Shown here piece after piece: positions 31,942 to 32,016 of a stretch of DNA of 32,016 bases (the stretch's first letter is position 1; every line of letters begins with the position of its first letter). The position numbers were made by a program, and so were the translations under genes. Where the stretch lies: assembly GCA_944321715.1 (NCBI GenBank), contig CALUMJ010000032.1, positions 1 through 32,016 of the forward strand, read 5' to 3'. The notes under the pieces are model-generated. The model had not been told where the DNA came from. It saw only the letters and a list, made by a program, of their open reading frames with translations, and made no database searches. Origin of the DNA: an uncultured Muribaculaceae bacterium. Its GTDB lineage: Bacteria; Bacteroidota; Bacteroidia; Bacteroidales; Muribaculaceae.

Positions 31942-32016
31942 GGTGCGGTAGTTCAGCCTGGTTAGAATACATGCCTGTCACGCATGGGGTCGCGGGTTCG
32001 AGTCCCGTCCGCACCG
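31942..32016 (+). tRNA. tRNA-Asp (anticodon GTC)
   Basis: The 75-nt cloverleaf is complete. The acceptor stem is GGTGCGG with CCGCACC and discriminator G. The D arm is GTTC/GAAT, and the anticodon stem CATGC/GCATG has loop CTGTCAC with GTC in the middle. The T arm GCGGG-TTCGAGT-CCCGT is canonical. The window ends at the discriminator base, so whether CCA is encoded is not visible. Confidence 0.97.

Noticed and set aside
31721-32014. 97-codon minus-strand ORF starting MRTGLEPATPCVTGMYSNQ
   Set aside because: It is the reverse complement of the tRNA-Asp gene and its leader; this is a familiar false ORF produced by translating tRNAs backwards.

Overview
The window comes from a Bacteroidales chromosome. 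The evidence is the recurring promoter pattern TTTG-N19/20-TAnnTTTG, lipoproteins with short Bacteroidetes-type lipoboxes, C-terminal type IX secretion (T9SS) sorting domains, the gene order ftsX-DUF3098-uppP-truB-queA, and a cobalamin riboswitch in front of a BtuG-type (DUF5074) lipoprotein. A T9SS-bearing gut family such as Muribaculaceae is my best guess, but no rRNA or species marker is present.

Layout. (1) 1-1443, minus: a BtuF/FecB-type substrate-binding lipoprotein and the start of a FecCD/BtuC-type permease that runs off the window. (2) 1520-1608: a palindrome-ended repeat, also found at 31709-31782, then a DHA2-family MFS exporter. (3) 3188-5027: an iron/manganese superoxide dismutase and a UPF0104 membrane protein, each with its own promoter. 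(4) 5035-9963: promoter, cobalamin riboswitch, a short ORF that looks like a decayed TonB-receptor plug, a BtuG-like surface lipoprotein and two large T9SS cargo proteins, closed by a terminator. (5) 9975-10135: two tandem hairpin repeats, the second of which supplies the promoter of ychF. (6) 11330-25147: a split surface-polysaccharide locus. Flippase, polysaccharide pyruvyl transferase, iron-sulfur F420-hydrogenase-like protein and GT2 run on the plus strand. Wza, Wzy, a Wzc-like protein without an ATP-binding loop, three GT4 enzymes and a radical SAM protein run convergently on the minus strand. (7) 25422-29605, minus: ftsX, DUF3098, uppP, truB and queA, with a promoter and a terminator. 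(8) 29943-31688: an OmpA-like/TPR lipoprotein with a terminator. (9) 31942-32016: tRNA-Asp(GTC) with its promoter.

Function. Regions 1 and 4 probably serve corrinoid capture and import: BtuG and its secreted partners outside, the binding protein and permease inside. The usual outer-membrane transporter BtuB is not intact here. Region 6 makes and exports a surface polysaccharide: glycosyltransferases build the repeat unit, the flippase moves it, Wzy polymerises it, and the Wzz/Wzc-like protein and Wza set chain length and export it. UppP in region 7 recycles the undecaprenyl carrier that this pathway uses.
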